Positions 9,196 to 17,253 of a DNA stretch of 64,000 nucleotides are shown here, one piece after another (the first letter of the stretch is position 1; every line of letters starts with the position of its first letter). A program made the position numbers and the translations under genes. The notes under the pieces were generated by a model. The model was not told the origin of the DNA. It saw only the letters and a program-made list of their open reading frames with translations, and searched no databases. The DNA is from Andalucia godoyi (Eukaryota > Discoba > Jakobea > Jakobida > Andaluciidae), in NCBI GenBank assembly GCA_009859145.1, contig VRVR01000013.1, positions 62,001-126,000 on the forward strand, written 5' to 3'.

Positions 9196-9492
9196 GCTTT
9201 TCTCTACCCCAAATTGAAAATAAGAACAGCAATAACAAAAACAATAACAACAAAACAGAAAAAGGAGAAGTAAAGGAAAACAAGACTGAAAAGACGCCAA
9301 TGACGACAGCGCGTTTTGAATTTGACGACGGAAAATCGGTCGTGCACTACAGTACCGTACTCTCTCGAGCTCCCTTGGGCGGGTCGTCTTTGTTTTCTTT
9401 CGTCGATTCACTGAGACTGCGCAGCCACAAGGTTGAACGGATCGCAGTCGAGCGAGCGGAAGACTGACAGCGGAAAAAGAAAAACAGCAGCC
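9196..9492. promoter_or_regulatory. Shared promoter of RBBP6-like and dynactin p50 genes
   Basis: The 297 bases between two divergent ATGs include an AACAAAAACAATAACAACAAAACAG purine/AAC-rich leader next to the RBBP6-like start and a GAAAAAGAAAAACAGCAGCC leader before dynactin p50. The core between is GC-richer, with no recognised element. A head-to-head arrangement suggests a bidirectional promoter (inference). Confidence 0.4.
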
Positions 9493-10410
9493 ATGCCTCC
9501 AAAGTCGCAAGTTCGCCACATTGTGAGAACAGAAGAACACGTCCTTATTTCGGAACTTCCGGAGCAGAGGGCTTCTTCAATTCCGTTTCCAGCGACGATC
9601 ACTGATGAAGCCATTGTGGCTGATTCGCTTCCTCCAACGCAGTCCGCACTTGAGAGAATCCGGGCTTCTGAAATGGAGAATGCGGTTCTTGAGGTGTTCA
9701 CACATAAAACAGAGTCGCTGAGTGAGCGGATCAAGCGAATCCATCGAGAAATTCACGAAATCACAGAATTTGTCGAGTCGGACAAGCATGATCAGAGCAT
9801 TGCGGACGAAGTTAGAGCGGTTGCTGGCTCGTTTTCAGAGCTCATGGACCGACTTTTGAAAGGCAGACCTCGGGGAATGAAATCCAGCGTCTCCGGCAGT
9901 AGTAGCAATCCACAACCACGTGCGCAGATTGCGGGTTTGGAAGCACGACTTGCCAAGATGGAGCAAATGGTAGGATCGGGATCTTCAGCGCATGAATCGC
10001 TGTCAGCCTCTGTTTCTCGGATGCACAAAATATACCTGCTGATGGCGGAGTCGAGAAGGCTCGAGACCCATTTGGCGAAGATGAGAGAAGTCGCGACGCT
10101 TGCTTCGCAGTCCAGCGCCACTAAGGACGGTGCACAACTGCTCAAAGCAATGGAAACTCTGAGAAAGATTGAGGGCGCTGCTGTTGCTGTTCCTGATATT
10201 CTGGAGCGGCTGCGGTCGCTGGATTCGGTACACAAGGAAATGGGGGGACTCGTGGATCGCGTTAGGATTTTGGAGGAAGAAGAGCGCGACTTGCGATCAT
10301 GCATCGACATTGGTGGCGATCAGGTGAAGACGCTACTGCACAGACTGGAGGAGGTTAGTATCAACGTCCAGGGTCATCTCAAACGCATTGAAGCGCTCAA
10401 AACCGCCTGA
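9493..10410 (+). CDS. DCTN2: Dynactin subunit 2 (p50, dynamitin)-like
   Basis: A 305-residue, almost wholly helical protein. The N-terminal segment EEHVLISELPEQ matches the position of the dynamitin motif DVYETSDLPE, which contacts the Arp1 filament. The second half follows dynamitin: ARLAKMEQMVG (about 154-164), the KIYLLMAESRRLE coil, a long helix LLKAMETLRKIEGAAVAVPD, ILERLRSLDSVHKEMG and the final HRLEEVSINVQGHLKRIEAL. Dynamitin holds the dynactin shoulder, linking cytoplasmic dynein to cargo. At 305 residues it is shorter than the roughly 400 of animals, mostly by loss of the N-terminal linker. An in-frame extension upstream to 9433 begins at TTG and was not used. The HOOK-like dynein adaptor gene lies 4 kb away, a thematic neighbour rather than evidence of linkage. 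Confidence 0.8.
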   Translation: MPPKSQVRHIVRTEEHVLISELPEQRASSIPFPATITDEAIVADSLPPTQSALERIRASEMENAVLEVFTHKTESLSERIKRIHREIHEITEFVESDKHDQSIADEVRAVAGSFSELMDRLLKGRPRGMKSSVSGSSSNPQPRAQIAGLEARLAKMEQMVGSGSSAHESLSASVSRMHKIYLLMAESRRLETHLAKMREVATLASQSSATKDGAQLLKAMETLRKIEGAAVAVPDILERLRSLDSVHKEMGGLVDRVRILEEEERDLRSCIDIGGDQVKTLLHRLEEVSINVQGHLKRIEALKTA

Positions 10411-10943
10411 TGAGCTTGTCCTTTTCTAATTCATTTGCTGGTTGTGCTGCATTGTTGGGGAGAGAGAGGGGCAGGGGGGAGTTGGAGTCTGTCTTGCGTT
10501 GTGTAGATTTACCATTTTGTGTTTTATGAAATAAATTAAAAGAAAAGGAAATGCATCGCAGCAGTCAAGCCAGTCTCGCCCGGACCGCAAGGGTTCTTCA
10601 AAAAGAACTCTTTGAAGAGCAGGAGCACTGGACTGGTCAGAAGCAGCATGCTGCTGCTGCACCATCTCAGGACCTCGACGGTGCTCTCGCGAGCCATATA
10701 CTCGGCGTCTCCGTTCGCATTTTATCGCTCCACCTGCGAGTTACGCTGACGCGTCCTCTCGTAAACAGGTATCTCCCTTCAATTAAACCTGCGTCCTGCT
10801 GCCATCGGGTATGAACGCGCATCCCCAGTTATTGCCGTAGAGAAACATTTTCGCTGGCTGCCTTTTTTTTGGTTTGATTTGATACCAGCAAGAACGTCTG
10901 CATTATACACTGAACATGTGTATCTACGAATAGACGTGCATAC
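10411..10943. other. Intergenic stretch with one weak small ORF
   Basis: The 533 bases follow dynactin p50. An 87-codon plus-strand frame runs 10551-10814 from an ATG (MHRSSQASLARTARVL...), basic at the N-terminus as in a presequence, but it matches nothing I know and falls apart into a Cys/Arg tail. A minus-strand frame (10426-10665) overlaps it. Either could be an exon of a small gene; neither is convincing. Confidence 0.3.
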
Positions 10944-11264
10944 TCAATCTTGCATTCCGCTGCCGGGAAGGGGATAGGCCCCAACACGCCTCACGGCGCT
11001 CTTCAGATAGATGCTCCGCGCTCCGTTCCCAATCTCGATCAATGTGCGAGCCACTTTCTCAGCGTGACACGTTGTTCCTGAGAAGGGTGCATTTTTGATT
11101 CTGACGGCCCTAGCAGCAGGCGCTTTCGTGTCCTCAGTTGCAGCACTGGAGATACGAGAGGAAGAGGCGGTAGGCGCAGTGACACGTGATCTCTTAGGAG
11201 GTCTGCGGGACCTAGGAGGCCCTGTATCGAGCGGCGTAGGCGTAGGCGTAGGCGAATGCGTCAT
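10944..11264 (-). CDS. Small basic protein of unknown function
   Basis: A 106-residue minus-strand frame with ATG at 11264. The first half is Pro/Thr/Arg/Ser-rich (PPRSRRPPKRSR at about 15-26). The second half has alternating hydrophobic spacing (AVRIKNAPF, EKVARTLIEIG, SIYLKSAVRRV) that faintly recalls the first strand-helix-strand of Alba/Rpp20-type proteins, but stops before a full fold, so a downstream exon may be missing. It is divergent from the small spliced gene at 11322, with 57 bases between their ATGs. The overlapping plus-strand frame with a signal-like start begins at TTG and was not accepted. The gene itself is uncertain. Confidence 0.35.
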   Translation of the reverse strand: MTHSPTPTPTPLDTGPPRSRRPPKRSRVTAPTASSSRISSAATEDTKAPAARAVRIKNAPFSGTTCHAEKVARTLIEIGNGARSIYLKSAVRRVGAYPLPGSGMQD

Positions 11265-11321
11265 CCCAGCGCGCCCACGCCCATATTTGAATAAACGTGA
11301 AACCAACGAATGATAGAATAG

Positions 11322-11579
11322 ATGGCTACGGATGCTGCGTTAAAGAGTGTCGAAAATGCGGAGCCTGTGCCCCCGGCTGAATTTTGGCCGAGCGTGCGTA
11401 AGCACGGATTCCTGTGAAACAAACGTGCTGGTGTCGGCCAGTATTGACCCGTGTCTGTTTATGGATACTTCCTTCCGTATATGCATGACAATGACGTGTC
11501 ATTCATTATTCAGTGGTCTGTCGGGACGATGATTGGTCTGCAGGCAGTGTTATTTTTCTATACATACATTTATGTGTGA
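11322..11579 (+). CDS. Candidate small single-TM protein, spliced
   Basis: Proposed exons 11322-11393 and 11514-11579 with a 120-nt intron (donor GTGCGT, acceptor TTATTCAG). Exon 1 encodes 24 residues (MATDAALKSVENAEP, then VPPAEFWPS). Exon 2 adds WSVGTMIGLQ followed by the hydrophobic AVLFFYTYIYV and a stop. The result is a 45-residue tail-anchored or single-pass protein. A second in-frame acceptor (CTGCAG, ending 11533) would give 38 residues. Without splicing the frame ends after 31 residues (…SVRKHGFL), which is the alternative reading. Several mitochondrial and ER complexes have subunits this small, but I cannot assign one. It lies 50 bases upstream of the Mpo1-like gene. Confidence 0.35.
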
Positions 11580-11628
11580 TTTACATTATCAAAGTGACTT
11601 ATTTGGAATAATCAGAGGCAGAAAAAAG

Positions 11629-11961
11629 ATGGCAGTGACGAAGCCAGCGCATGTGAGGAAGTTCAAGTCTCTCCAGGAGTTTTATCCCTTCTACATTGGC
11701 GAGCACTCGAAGCCGCTGACGAAGCTGTTCCATTTCATTGGAACGTTTCTGGTGATTTGCATCTTTTTGTTCTCGATGTGGACAGAGAATCTCGGATATT
11801 TGATCTACATGCCCGTTGCGGGATACTCGTTTGCGTGGGCATCGCATTTCTTCATTGAGCAGAACAAGCCCGCCACTTTCAAGTATCCAACCTATTCCCT
11901 TGCCTCGGATTTCATCATGTTCTACGAACTCCTCGTAGGAAAGCGGAAATTCGGATTCTGA
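11629..11961 (+). CDS. Mpo1-like DUF962 membrane protein
   Basis: A 110-residue protein matching the short DUF962 family along its length. It has FKSLQEFYPFYIGEHSKP with the first conserved His, LFHFIGTFL with the second, a hydrophobic hairpin (about 40-70), then GYSFAWASHFFIEQNKPATF and KYPTYSLASDFIMF. Yeast Mpo1 of this family is an iron-dependent dioxygenase of the ER that shortens 2-hydroxy fatty acids from phytosphingosine; its histidines are kept here. At 110 residues it resembles bacterial members and is shorter than yeast Mpo1 (174). The function is inferred from the family. The upstream open frame to 11533 starts at TTG and was trimmed. Confidence 0.85.
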   Translation: MAVTKPAHVRKFKSLQEFYPFYIGEHSKPLTKLFHFIGTFLVICIFLFSMWTENLGYLIYMPVAGYSFAWASHFFIEQNKPATFKYPTYSLASDFIMFYELLVGKRKFGF

Positions 11962-12229
11962 TCTCGGACTCGGATTCCTATTTATCAAAGTAAACCATTG
12001 GCAGCAACAAAAGCAACAACAACAAACAGGTCCAGCCGGAAGCCTTCGTTGCAGCGGGTGGGACTGTGGCAGGAGTGAAGACGTTCGAGTGACCGAGTAA
12101 CCAACCGATGCAAGAAAACATATACACAAAGCGCAAAAGAGAGGAGAGAAGAGGAAATCATGAAAAATGGAGACAGAGGAAAGAGAGGGAGGGAGGCAGC
12201 CTCGCGCGATACGGAGCGATGGCCTCAGT

Positions 12230-12499
12230 TTACTTATGCGATACCTTCTTCAGTACTTCGTACCAAACAGTGGCGATCCCGCAGTTCTTCCGGAGATAGG
12301 AAGCAGAGTCGGCGTATTCGATTTGGATTACGCGGTGCAGATTATGTACTCCGTTGATCTCTGTTTCGAGTAATTTGTTCAGATTGTCCTGCAATGACTG
12401 CTTTGCATTAATTGACAATGGATCTGCGCAGTCTCGAACTTGCAGATATCGAACATGGACTGCACTACCATCCACAAAAGGCACATTTGTATCCGCCAT
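12230..12499 (-). CDS. Small conserved-looking protein, unrecognised
   Basis: An 89-residue minus-strand protein from the ATG at 12499 (MADTNVPFVDGSAVHVRYLQ). The predicted pattern is strand (SAVHVRYLQV), helix (INAKQSLQDNLNKLLETEI), strand (HRVIQIEYA), helix (ASYLRKNCGIATVWYEVLKKV). It has ordinary amino-acid composition, unlike the low-complexity surroundings, which supports a real gene. The frame continues 8 codons upstream to a GTG without an ATG. It is divergent from the 12857 gene and convergent with the Mpo1-like gene. I do not recognise the family. Confidence 0.55.
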   Translation of the reverse strand: MADTNVPFVDGSAVHVRYLQVRDCADPLSINAKQSLQDNLNKLLETEINGVHNLHRVIQIEYADSASYLRKNCGIATVWYEVLKKVSHK

Positions 12500-12856
12500 C
12501 CGCACAATGATCACTCCCAACACCTCCGTTCTCTATTCTATTCTATTCTATCCTGAGCCTGTCCTGTTTCTATGATCTCTTCTTTCCCCTCATTGTTGTT
12601 GCCGTCTGGCGTCGTCCATCCAAATTGAGATGTTTTCTCCAACCTCGTTTCACACCGTCAATTGATGCTATATCCTCTTCTCTTCTTTCTCCTCTTTTCT
12701 TTTGCTGCCTTATTGTGCAGTTACGCACGTCCCACTTTTGTTGGTGGGTGCTTCTCTCGGAGTTGTTTTCGGCGAGCGTCGCGGATCGGAATTTGTGCTT
12801 TAGGAAGTCGCTGGCCCACCCGAAAAAAGAAAAAGAAAAAGAAAAAGAAAAAGAAA
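12500..12856. promoter_or_regulatory. Divergent region with CTATT and GAAAAA repeats
   Basis: The 357 bases contain tandem TCTATTCTAT units (about 12531-12551), pyrimidine-rich DNA and an (AAAAAG)n run at 12822-12856 that abuts the next start codon. No gene is seen apart from the repeat-encoded frames. Confidence 0.4.
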
Positions 12857-14248
12857 ATGATTCTGGGTGTGTGGAAACGAGCGGCGTTCGCTCTCCCCAT
12901 CGGTCTTTGCCATTCTATCCGATGTTCACCGACTATCATTCAATCGCATCCATGCAGGAGGTTTTATCACTCGAATTCACGGCTTTTGTGTGCTGCTTCC
13001 TCTTCTCGAAAAGCACCAACTTCGAGCTCCAAACTGCCTACGAATGAAGAAAAGAAACCTCGAGGAAGACCGAAAAAGTCCGAGCCTTTGCTGAGCGACA
13101 GTGCGCAGCCTTCGAAGCCGGTCTTGTCAAGTGCATCGAGCGCTGTCACAGACTCGGCGTTGTTGAGCTCCAGAAGGCCAAGAATGCGGATGCCGTCTTT
13201 CAGGAAGACAAAGAAAAAGACCAAGTCTGCGGTGGACGGGGAAGATTCTGCAAAGCGGTTGTCGGATGATATCCTGGATCACGAGCGCGATGAAGAAGAA
13301 TCGCTGTTCCGACGTGAGGAAGACGATGATGCACGGGCGTTGTTTGGCAAACTTGACAATCTGATTGACGACGAGGAAATGTTTGAGCTGGACGACGACC
13401 ATAGTACGGAGCAAGGAGTGCTGAGGGCTCGCAAGTCAAGACTCGCTTCACTGGATATGGACGGTGAGCAAGACGAGCTGAGCGAACTTCCAGAGGGTAT
13501 GAGTACACTTGAGGAAGACGATACTACGGAGGAAGACGATATATCCGCAACCGCAGATGCACTGAGAGCGCAGATGCAACGACGAGGCAGAAAAGGAAGA
13601 GCCGAAGACGACGAAGTTGTGTCCTTGAAGTTTGAGATGTTCTCTGCAAAAGGTGTGTTCTCCCCGTTTGAGATCCAAAGAATTTTAGAGGATGACGACA
13701 CGTTGCCGGATGATGTACACGATGCGATCTGGAAGTTGGAGCAGGAAAGGGCTGCAAAAGAAGGAAGGGCATGGCCTGAAATAAGGCCCGTAGAAGAAGA
13801 TTCGGTGTCCGGGGCTGCATTGACGCCGAAAGACAAGGATTCTACAGTTTCTGATTCCGAAGACGCAGAGGGGAGAGCGACTGCGGATCCCTTGTTTATG
13901 CTTGAAAACAAGACCGATTTGTCTGACGCAGGACTGCAATTGCAAAGGGCGATAGAGTTCGTCCGCGGTGTCCAGCTGGAAGTGGGCGGCAAAGTAGAAG
14001 AAGTATTTGGAAGATCATGGCGGGTCGTGTTTGTCGAGGAGTGTGAGCGGTATATTGCACGAAGACTCACTGTTCCAGACTCGTCTGCGCTCACGGATTT
14101 GCAAAAGATTGGACAGATCCAGCGCGTTTTGGAAAAGGCTGGGTCGTACGTCCGCAATCTTCGCGAGGCATCCAAGAATATTAACGGAAAAGATCACAAT
14201 CCATACTACTACGGATTCATGAACATTCCTTTCGAAACAAAGGTCTAG
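12857..14248 (+). CDS. Putative mitochondrial acidic protein, unknown function
   Basis: A 463-residue protein. The N-terminus MILGVWKRAAFALPIGLCHS followed by SIRCSPTIIQSHPCRRFYHSNSR has no acidic residue and many Arg/Ser, a strong mitochondrial presequence by eye. Residues about 70-80 carry KKPRGRPKK. The middle is highly acidic (for example EEDDTTEEDD). Two better ordered parts follow: residues about 255-300 (FSAKGVFSPFEIQRILEDDD, then DDVHDAIWKLEQER) and the C-terminal 110 residues (LQLQRAIEFVRGVQLEVGGK to PYYYGFMNIPFETKV). I do not recognise the family; a mitoribosome or assembly factor is one guess. The ATG at 12857 comes right after an AAAAAG repeat; upstream frame-compatible codons encode poly-Lys and were excluded. 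Confidence 0.7.
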   Translation: MILGVWKRAAFALPIGLCHSIRCSPTIIQSHPCRRFYHSNSRLLCAASSSRKAPTSSSKLPTNEEKKPRGRPKKSEPLLSDSAQPSKPVLSSASSAVTDSALLSSRRPRMRMPSFRKTKKKTKSAVDGEDSAKRLSDDILDHERDEEESLFRREEDDDARALFGKLDNLIDDEEMFELDDDHSTEQGVLRARKSRLASLDMDGEQDELSELPEGMSTLEEDDTTEEDDISATADALRAQMQRRGRKGRAEDDEVVSLKFEMFSAKGVFSPFEIQRILEDDDTLPDDVHDAIWKLEQERAAKEGRAWPEIRPVEEDSVSGAALTPKDKDSTVSDSEDAEGRATADPLFMLENKTDLSDAGLQLQRAIEFVRGVQLEVGGKVEEVFGRSWRVVFVEECERYIARRLTVPDSSALTDLQKIGQIQRVLEKAGSYVRNLREASKNINGKDHNPYYYGFMNIPFETKV

Positions 14249-14546
14249 TCATGTTTGTACAGTAAACAATAGCGCAAGCAGCCATGGCCTTCCAGTCCCA
14301 TCCTCCCCTCCCCACAAAAAATAAAGATTAAATAAATAAAAAGAGAAAAAGAGAAACACGCATGCAGTCACTTCGGCGGCAGCTGTAATAAATCAGAGAC
14401 ACCACCATTTGAAACTTCGAAACAAAAAGACGTCTCTTTCAACCTCGTTCTTGCCTTTCTTGTTCTCCTTTCTTTCACTCTTCTTCAATTTATCCTGTTG
14501 AGCAACTGGTAGCAGTTAACAATTCTCTTCGAGATACGTACGTTCA

Positions 14547-16774
14547 ATGAGCGTTCTTCGCTGGGTGCAGACCATTTCCAATCTCTCAAAACCCTGCAAT
14601 CGCGTCGGTGATTTGGCAGATGGCATCATTTTTGCAGACATTCTGAAAGCCGCGTATGTATCCTTATGAGCAAGCTCACTTTTCTGTTTAGTTATTGTAA
14701 CCGCATTTCCCTCTTTTCCTCTTCGATCAAGTCGTTTTCATTGAATCCGAGAATGCCACTAAGTGCTTACTTGCTTGTTTCGTTTTGATTGATGAAAATC
14801 GTGTGTCGTAGTGCGCCGTCTGCCTTTGAATCGCTTGTGGTGAACCGAAAAGCAGAGGAAAACAAGATTTTGCGAACTTCAAATCTCCGAAAGATCGCGA
14901 AAGCTGTGGAGGACTATCTGCTGGATCATGAGCGGCTTCGAGGAGATCTCATGACGTTCGATTTCAATGCTGCTGGGCGCGATGAAGACGAGTCTGTGCT
15001 TCTGCAGTTGGCTGGGTTTATCCTGGTTGTGGTTCTGAACAGTGAAAACAAGGCTCTCTTTATCCAGGATATTATGAACTTTGACGACCAGACGCAGCAT
15101 GATTTGATGGTTTCGACACAGACTGCTCTTGGGACGCTGGAACGACTGGAGCCGACGTCTCCTGAACATAGCGGAAAGCAGGGTTCGGGTGCCGAGACTC
15201 CGGGGACGGCGTTTACAGACTCGGCCATCAACGTGAAATCCGTAGACAATCGAGGTGCTTCTGCGGCACATACAGATCTGGCGTTTGAAATCCGCGGAGA
15301 TTTCCGGTCGATGGAAAATCTGCGGTCGGAGAATGCAAAGTTGAAAGAAGAGATTGAGAAATTGAACGGAGACTTGCGAGAAGCCAAGGTGGAATTTGAT
15401 CACTCCAAAGCCGAAAATGAGAAACTGAAGCACCAGATTGCGCAGCAGTTGGATCAGATCACGGCTGTCGGACGGAATGTGTCCCAGGCGTCTCTGCAGG
15501 ATGCAGAAAGGAACGCTCATGTCATGGAGCAGTTGAAGAAGGATGTTGGCGAACGTGACGCTGAGATTCAGGGCTTGAAGAACCGAATTGCAGAACTGTC
15601 TCAGGCTGAGATCGACCGCCGGACGCTTCAGGACCGTGTGGACACCCTCGAAGGCAAGGTGGAAGAAGTGCAGCGACTGAATGTGAAGATCAATAAGCTC
15701 GAGGAACTCTTGGAGAAGGCCGGAGATGCGGGTTCTCGTGCTGAACGTCTCGAAGCGGATTACCAGATGCTGCTGTCGGAGCAAACTGAACTGGAGCGCA
15801 GCGCAGCAGAGTTGCCGGTTCTTCGCTCGACCGTGGAGACTTTGCGAAAGGAGGTTGCGGAGCGAGACAGAAAGCTCAAGGAGTTGGAGGAGAGTAGGAA
15901 TCGCCTGTTGGATGACGTGGATCGTGTGCAGAAGGAGGCTACGTTGCTGCGCACCGAGCTTGCCGCGACTCATGCCGGAGCTGCTGTTTCTGGAGCTTCT
16001 GCTACTGCTACTGTCGCAGAGTCTGCTCCTTCAAGTGCTGTTGCAGGATCAGGCAGCGGGTCGCTTGCTGCAACGATGAAGATCAACAATCTTGAGCAAG
16101 AGGTTGCAAAGTTCAAGAAGATGTACACGGAGTCCCAGGACCGAATTCGTGAACTCGAATTACGCCCTGTTGTTTCTGCATCGAGTGAATCGTCATCTTC
16201 CGCGAGTGCTGCGAACCTTGCTGCTTTGGAGAATCAAGTGGAAGAACTGACCGCTCAGCTGATTGCAGAGCAAAAGAAGAACAAGGTTCTGAATGATGAG
16301 TTGTATCCTCTGCAGCTGCAGGTCAAGGACATTGCTGCGTTCCAGCAGGAAGTTGATACCCTCAGGCAAAAAGTGAACAGCATGAATTCTGATCGACAGA
16401 CGGTGGTTGCGGATGCTCAGAATCAGCAGCGGATCCGAAATCTCGAAGAAGAGCTTCTCCATGCACGAGCCCGCATTGCGTCGTTTGAAACAGCAGTGGG
16501 AGACTATGAATCAAAGCTGCAGACTGCGCGCAGAGAATCTTCTTCCCACGAGCACTCCAAGAAGTCCGCACTTGAGGATGTCCAGCTGGCGATTGATTTT
16601 GTGGAGCGGTACGCATACGAAACCACTCTGTATCGAAAGTTGAACGGAAATGTGATCAGCACTCCAGGAAAAGCGTGGCTGAATCAGAAACGCAGCCAAG
16701 GCGCAAGATTTCCAGCTCCAGGCGCTTCATCACCAGACGCGGCCTCACCTGCTCACTCTGCTCGTAGGCCCTGA
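14547..16774 (+). CDS. HOOK-like dynein adaptor, two exons
   Basis: A 689-residue protein encoded by exons 14547-14653 and 14812-16774. The 158-nt intron has donor GTATGT and acceptor GTCGTAG and splits an Ala codon. Exon 1 supplies the start of the HOOK N-terminal domain (MSVLRWVQTISNLSKPCN, then DLADGIIFADILKAA), which would be lost if only the long uninterrupted frame from 14789 were used. Exon 2 continues the domain with SNLRKIAKAVEDYLLDHE (about 68-85), LLQLAGFILVVVLNSENKA and the helix FIQDIMNFDDQTQHDLM. About 450 residues of coiled coil follow, interrupted by an Ala/Ser linker near 430-455. The C-terminus is Ser/Pro/Ala-rich. HOOK proteins link dynein-dynactin to endosomes through LIC binding by the N-terminal domain. 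Length is close to animal HOOKs (about 720). Confidence 0.85.
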
Positions 16775-17253
16775 TGTTGCAAATTCGAGATTCTTGTACT
16801 TTGTTCTTCCCCCGCTCCCTCTTTCACCCTTCATAAACACCCTTTTCTTCCTCACCACCATCGTCACCATCACCGTCACCGTCACCGTCACTGTCACCGT
16901 CACCGTCGCCTGCAGCTGCATGTCCGCAAACCCCTGCATTTTTGATCGATTCAACGTCAATCAGCTGGGCGGAGAATTCCCGAGTTCCAGGAACAGAAAG
17001 ATGGCTCTCAGTCGTAGTACAACATGTCCCGTTCCCGCCATTCGTTGCTGGAGAGGGGAAAGAGAGAGAGAGAGAGAGGGAGATCTTGACTTTTTTGGAG
17101 CAGTAACCGAAGCGTGTTTTGAACGTTTTCATTGTGATGCATGTGTATTTCTGCAGCAAAACGATTATCACAGTGATCATCTTTTTTCGTGCTTAAATTT
17201 ACGTTTGTTATCGTGCGTGTCTGTGTATATAAGCATTGCTCCAATGGGCTGTT
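16775..17253. repeat. Intergenic region with TCACCG minisatellite and GA tract
   Basis: A hexamer minisatellite (CACCGT/CATCAC variants, about eight copies) lies at about 16856-16911. An interrupted (GA)n tract spans 17058-17082, about 170 bases before the next ATG. The rest is AT-rich with no gene. The repeat produces Thr-Val frames on one strand and Gly-Asp frames on the other, which are not genes. Confidence 0.5.

Noticed and set aside
9196-9540. 115-residue hydrophobic N-terminal extension of the RBBP6-like frame
   Set aside because: The first codon is TTG and the DWNN domain starts at the ATG at 9195.
11095-11313. Plus-strand frame with a signal-peptide-like start
   Set aside because: First codon is TTG and it overlaps the minus-strand ORF; no homology seen.
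12662-12856. Extension of the 12857 gene frame upstream
   Set aside because: It encodes hydrophobic and poly-Lys tracts from repeats; the ATG at 12857 starts a typical presequence.
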